Assembly: GCA_027002665.1 (NCBI GenBank)
Contig: JALWZK010000211.1
Span: 1-16,720 of the forward strand
Direction: 5' to 3'
DNA: 16,720 nt
DNA from: Campylobacteraceae bacterium
GTDB taxonomy: Bacteria > Campylobacterota > Campylobacteria > Campylobacterales > Sulfurovaceae
Positions 14,550-16,720 of this stretch are shown piece after piece (the stretch's first letter is position 1; the number at the start of each line of letters is the position of its first letter). The notes under the pieces are model-generated. The model worked only from the letters and a program-made list of their open reading frames with translations. It had not been told where the DNA came from and did not search any database. The position numbers and the translations under genes were made by a program.

Positions 14550-14625
14550 TGGCAGGCCAAGAGGGACTCGAACCCCCGACACCTGGTTTTGGAGACCAGT
14601 GCTCTGCCAACTGAGCTATTGGCCT
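14550..14625 (-). tRNA. trnW: tRNA-Trp (anticodon CCA)
   Basis: 76-nt cloverleaf including the encoded 3' CCA. Acceptor AGGCCAA (from 14625) pairs with TTGGCCT; discriminator base is G. The anticodon stem CTGGT/ACCAG encloses loop CTCCAAA, giving anticodon CCA. The T arm contains the standard GGTTCGAGTCC. It sits between rpmG and secE, the usual Campylobacterota position. Confidence 0.97.
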
Positions 14626-14631
14626 ATATTA

Positions 14632-14651
14632 GTGGCTAATCTTAGAGCCAC
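14632..14651 (-). promoter_or_regulatory. Hairpin between rpmG and tRNA-Trp
   Basis: GTGGCT (14632-14637) pairs with AGCCAC (14646-14651) around 8 nt in the 32-nt spacer after rpmG. No T tract follows. A stem here may mark the site where tRNA-Trp is cut out of the rpmG-secE message. Confidence 0.35.
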
Positions 14652-14657
14652 ATACTA

Positions 14658-14846
14658 TTAAAGCTTCATCTCTCTATGTATAGTGTGACTTCTACACCAT
14701 TTACAATATTTTTTTAGAGCAAGTTTCTCTGGAGTATTTCGCTTATTCTTAGTTGTGTGATAATTTCTTCTACTGCACCTCTCACAACCCAAGTGAATTA
14801 TACTTCTTTCATCTTTTTTCTTTTTGCCTTTCTTTCTTTCGCCCAT
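14658..14846 (-). CDS. rpmG: 50S ribosomal protein L33 (zinc form, extended N-terminus)
   Basis: 62-aa L33, a small 50S protein near the E site. It keeps both CxxC pairs (Cys21/Cys24 and Cys48/Cys51), so it is the zinc-ribbon form. The core from about residue 17 to 62 matches the family ([21 protein letters not shown]). Before it lies a 14-residue, strongly basic extension ([13 protein letters not shown]) not usual in L33, which normally begins just before the first CxxC. The start is well supported: AGGAG lies just upstream of the ATG at 14844-14846, and no other start codon lies between it and the zinc ribbon. The gene follows tuf by 51 nt, a gap that holds a palindromic repeat unit, and precedes tRNA-Trp and secE. 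Confidence 0.95.
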   Translation of the reverse strand: MGERKKGKKKKDERSIIHLGCERCSRRNYHTTKNKRNTPEKLALKKYCKWCRSHTIHREMKL

Positions 14847-14860
14847 AATCTCTCCTACAA

Positions 14861-14889
14861 TTTAGGGTAGCCATAAGAGGCAACCCTTA
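14861..14889. repeat. Degenerate third copy of the palindromic repeat unit
   Basis: GGGTAGCC (14865-14872) pairs with GGCAACCC (14879-14886) with one mismatch and a 6-nt loop. The block beginning TTTAGGGTA-CCATAA matches the unit at 738-766 with one substitution over the first 17 bases and then shares the ACCC right arm. It lies between the tuf stop and the rpmG ribosome binding site, inside the presumed co-transcript. The similarity over loop as well as arms shows common descent, not just a similar hairpin. Confidence 0.7.
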
Positions 14890-14897
14890 TGACTATT

Positions 14898-16106
14898 CTA
14901 TTCTATAATTTCAATAACTTGACCAGCACCTACGGTTCTACCACCTTCACGAATAGCAAACTGTGTCCCTTTCTCAAGTGCAACTGGTGCAATAAGCTCA
15001 ACTGTAATAGTTACATTATCACCCGGCATAACCATCTCAGTTCCCTCATCGAGAGTAATTGAACCAGTTACATCGGTTGTTCTAATATAGAATTGTGGTC
15101 TATAGTTATTGAAGAATGGTGTATGTCGTCCACCCTCCTCTTTTGTCAAGATATAAACCTCTGCTCTAAATTTCTTATGAGGAGTAATAGAACCCGGTTT
15201 ACATAAAACCATACCTCTTTCAACTTGGTCTTTTGAGATACCACGGAGCAGAATACCACAGTTATCACCTGCTTGTCCACAATCCATCTCTTTTCTAAAC
15301 ATCTCAACGCCGGTAACAGTAGTCTTCTTAGTCTCTTTAAGACCAACAATCTCTACCTCATCACCAACACAGACAGTTCCTCTCTCAATTTTACCTGTTA
15401 CAACAGTTCCTCTACCTTGAATGGTGAAAATATCCTCTATCGGCATTAAGAAATCTTTATCTACCTCTCTCTTAGGCTCTGGGATATACTCATCAACTGC
15501 TTCCATTAACTCAACAATCTTTTGTGACCACTCACCAAGTTTACCTGTCTTAGCCTCCTCTAATGCTTTGAAAGCAGAACCGGAGATAATTGGAGTCTCA
15601 TCACCCGGGAAGTCATACTCATCGAGAAGCTCTCTAACCTCCATCTCAACAAGCTCTAACATCTCATCTTTATCTTCCTCATCAAGTTGGTCCTCTTTAT
15701 TTAGGAATACAACAATATAGGGAACACCTACCTGCTTAGATAATAGAATATGCTCTCTTGTTTGAGCCATTGGTCCATCTGTAGCCGCAATAACGAGAAT
15801 CGCTCCATCCATTTGAGCAGCACCGGTAATCATATTTTTTACATAGTCAGCGTGACCCGGACAATCAACATGTGCATAGTGTCTCTTATCTGTCTCATAC
15901 TCAACATGCGAAGTAGCAATTGTAATACCTCTCTCTCTCTCTTCTGGAGCATTATCGATTTGGTCATAATCTACAAGTTTTGAGTTGTTTTTTGTTGCAA
16001 GAACAGCAGTAATTGCAGCTGTTAGTGTAGTCTTACCATGGTCAACATGACCGATTGTTCCAATATTAACATGTGGTTTGGTTCGTTCGAATTTTTCTTT
16101 AGCCAT
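14898..16106 (-). CDS. tuf: Elongation factor Tu
   Basis: 402-aa EF-Tu, the GTPase that brings aminoacyl-tRNA to the ribosome. G-domain motifs are intact: P-loop GHVDHGKT at 19-26, DCPGH at 81-85 with the catalytic His85, and NKED at 136-139 for guanine recognition. The RGITI effector segment is near 59-63. Domains 2 and 3 follow, with the RGTVVTGRIERG-like segment as [12 protein letters not shown] and the C-terminal [10 protein letters not shown]. It is a few residues longer than the E. coli protein (394 aa), normal for the phylum. ATG has AGGAG 9 nt upstream. The leader from 16107 to 16229 contains a long stem and an extended -10 promoter, so tuf can probably be made both with the upstream tRNAs and from its own promoter. 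Confidence 0.98.
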   Translation of the reverse strand: MAKEKFERTKPHVNIGTIGHVDHGKTTLTAAITAVLATKNNSKLVDYDQIDNAPEERERGITIATSHVEYETDKRHYAHVDCPGHADYVKNMITGAAQMDGAILVIAATDGPMAQTREHILLSKQVGVPYIVVFLNKEDQLDEEDKDEMLELVEMEVRELLDEYDFPGDETPIISGSAFKALEEAKTGKLGEWSQKIVELMEAVDEYIPEPKREVDKDFLMPIEDIFTIQGRGTVVTGKIERGTVCVGDEVEIVGLKETKKTTVTGVEMFRKEMDCGQAGDNCGILLRGISKDQVERGMVLCKPGSITPHKKFRAEVYILTKEEGGRHTPFFNNYRPQFYIRTTDVTGSITLDEGTEMVMPGDNVTITVELIAPVALEKGTQFAIREGGRTVGAGQVIEIIE

Positions 16107-16147
16107 TCTGTGTTTCTCCTAAGTTTTTAGTTCTAAATTTTCGTGAC

Positions 16148-16156
16148 ATTATATCA
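16148..16156 (-). promoter_or_regulatory. tuf: Extended -10 promoter for tuf
   Basis: On the minus strand TGATATAAT is a perfect extended -10 (TG-n-TATAAT). There is no recognisable -35 at 16-18 bp, as is usual for extended -10 promoters. Transcription would start near 16141, giving a leader of about 35 nt to the tuf ATG with the AGGAG ribosome binding site. The motif lies inside one arm of the long inverted repeat. Confidence 0.55.
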
Positions 16157-16226
16157 GTTATAACTATATATTGCATTAAATCTAACAATAATTTAATTAG
16201 AACTCATATAGTCATAACCGATATAA
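16149..16226 (-). promoter_or_regulatory. tuf: 21-bp stem between tRNA-Thr(GGU) and tuf
   Basis: Bases 16149-16169 and 16206-16226 are reverse complements over 21 positions with two differences. In the leftward transcript both differences become G-U pairs, so the RNA helix is unbroken. The 36-nt loop holds a second stem, ATTAAAT (16175-16181) with ATTTAAT (16191-16197). The structure starts directly after the tRNA 3' CCA in the read-through message and contains the tuf -10 promoter in its far arm. It may be a processing site that separates tRNAs from tuf mRNA. Confidence 0.6.
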
Positions 16227-16229
16227 AGC

Positions 16230-16304
<75 letters not shown>

Positions 16305-16410
16305 GTTTTATAAAATTTTATAAGTGCTTGATTTATCGGATAGTTGAGACTTAGTAATGTGAAGTAATAAAAAATAAAATTTCACATCAGCTCCCAAATC
16401 AATAATATTA
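16305..16410 (-). promoter_or_regulatory. Spacer between tRNA-Gly and tRNA-Thr(GGU) with hairpin and palindrome
   Basis: This 106-nt spacer is much longer than the other tRNA spacers. It holds a 7-bp hairpin, ATGTGAA (16357-16363) with TTCACAT (16381-16387) around 17 nt, and a perfect 16-nt AT palindrome at 16308-16323 four bases from the tRNA 5' end. No gene is seen. Processing of the tRNA precursor is the likely use. Confidence 0.35.
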
Positions 16411-16487
16411 TGGAGCGGGAGACGGGACTCGAACCCGCGACCCTCAGCTTGGAAGGCTGACGCTCTAGCCAACTGAGCTACTCCCGC
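16411..16487 (-). tRNA. trnG: tRNA-Gly (anticodon TCC)
   Basis: 77 nt including the encoded CCA. Acceptor GCGGGAG (from 16487) pairs with CTCCCGC; the anticodon stem TCAGC/GCTGA encloses CTTCCAA, anticodon TCC, reading GGA and GGG. The spacer to tRNA-Tyr is only 7 nt, so the two are on one precursor. Confidence 0.97.
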
Positions 16488-16494
16488 AATAATA

Positions 16495-16579
<85 letters not shown>

Positions 16580-16628
16580 TACGGCATATTGTCATATATT
16601 TTTTGGTCAAACACTGATAAAATTTTAA

Positions 16629-16705
16629 TGGAGCTGATGAAGGGACTCGAACCCCCGACCTGCTGATTACAAATCAGCTGCTCTAGCCAACTGAGCTACA
16701 TCAGC
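16629..16705 (-). tRNA. trnT: tRNA-Thr (anticodon TGT)
   Basis: 77 nt including the encoded CCA. Acceptor GCTGATG (from 16705) pairs with CATCAGC; the anticodon stem GCTGA/TCAGC encloses TTTGTAA, anticodon TGT, reading ACA and ACG. It is the first tRNA of the cluster in the window; only 15 bases remain upstream, so its promoter is outside the window. Confidence 0.97.
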
Positions 16706-16720
16706 ACCATTCATTTAAAG

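Noticed and set aside
16365..16410. Relic of a tRNA-Thr in the tRNA-Gly/tRNA-Thr spacer
   Set aside because: Only an 8-base match (GCTGATGT) to the 5' end of tRNA-Thr(TGT); no D, anticodon or T arm remains, so chance is as likely.

Overview
This window is a housekeeping block in which every recognisable gene lies on the minus strand. Read in the direction of transcription (right to left) it runs tRNA-Thr(UGU), tRNA-Tyr, tRNA-Gly, tRNA-Thr(GGU), tuf, rpmG, tRNA-Trp, secE, nusG, rplK, rplA, rplJ, rplL, rpoB, rpoC. After rpoC come a 2-hydroxyacid dehydrogenase, an NAD-dependent sugar epimerase/dehydratase and the 5' part of a WD40 lipoprotein that runs off the left edge. The low GC content, the unfused 1381-aa RpoB and 1509-aa RpoC, the 402-aa EF-Tu and the gene order all point to Campylobacterota (Epsilonproteobacteria). 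It looks closer to the Sulfurovum/Sulfurimonas side than to Helicobacter or Wolinella, whose rpoB and rpoC are fused. The genus-level guess is inference from protein style, not from a search.

Right end (16230-16705): four tRNA genes precede tuf in the same order as the classical thrU-tyrU-glyT-thrT-tufB operon. Between the last tRNA and tuf there is a 21-bp inverted repeat, and its 3' arm contains a good extended -10 promoter. Middle (11500-14846): rpmG, tRNA-Trp, secE, nusG and the L11/L1 and L10/L12 genes are tightly packed. Two of these genes start at GTG (rplK and rplJ), and rplJ is preceded by a structured leader of the L10-autoregulation type. The 168-bp rplL-rpoB gap carries three kinds of signal: a hairpin just after rplL, a short hairpin with a T7 tract, and a sigma70 promoter overlapping that hairpin. 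rpoB and rpoC overlap by one base (TAATG).

Left end (1-2652): rpoC is normally followed by rpsL-rpsG-fusA. Here it is followed after 4 nt by a dehydrogenase, which overlaps an epimerase by 4 nt (ATGA). These two look like accessory carbohydrate or surface-glycan genes translationally attached to the RNA polymerase operon. Next comes a 75-bp palindromic intergenic repeat (two hairpins, inverted relative to each other) and the WD40 lipoprotein. A third degenerate copy of the same hairpin unit lies between tuf and rpmG, so this is a dispersed REP-like repeat.

No mobile element, CRISPR array, phage gene or new multi-gene system is visible. The points worth following up are the break in gene order after rpoC, the dispersed palindrome, and the RNA/DNA structures in the tuf, rpoB and rplJ leaders. 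No gene-free stretch exceeds 300 bases; the longest is 654-847.
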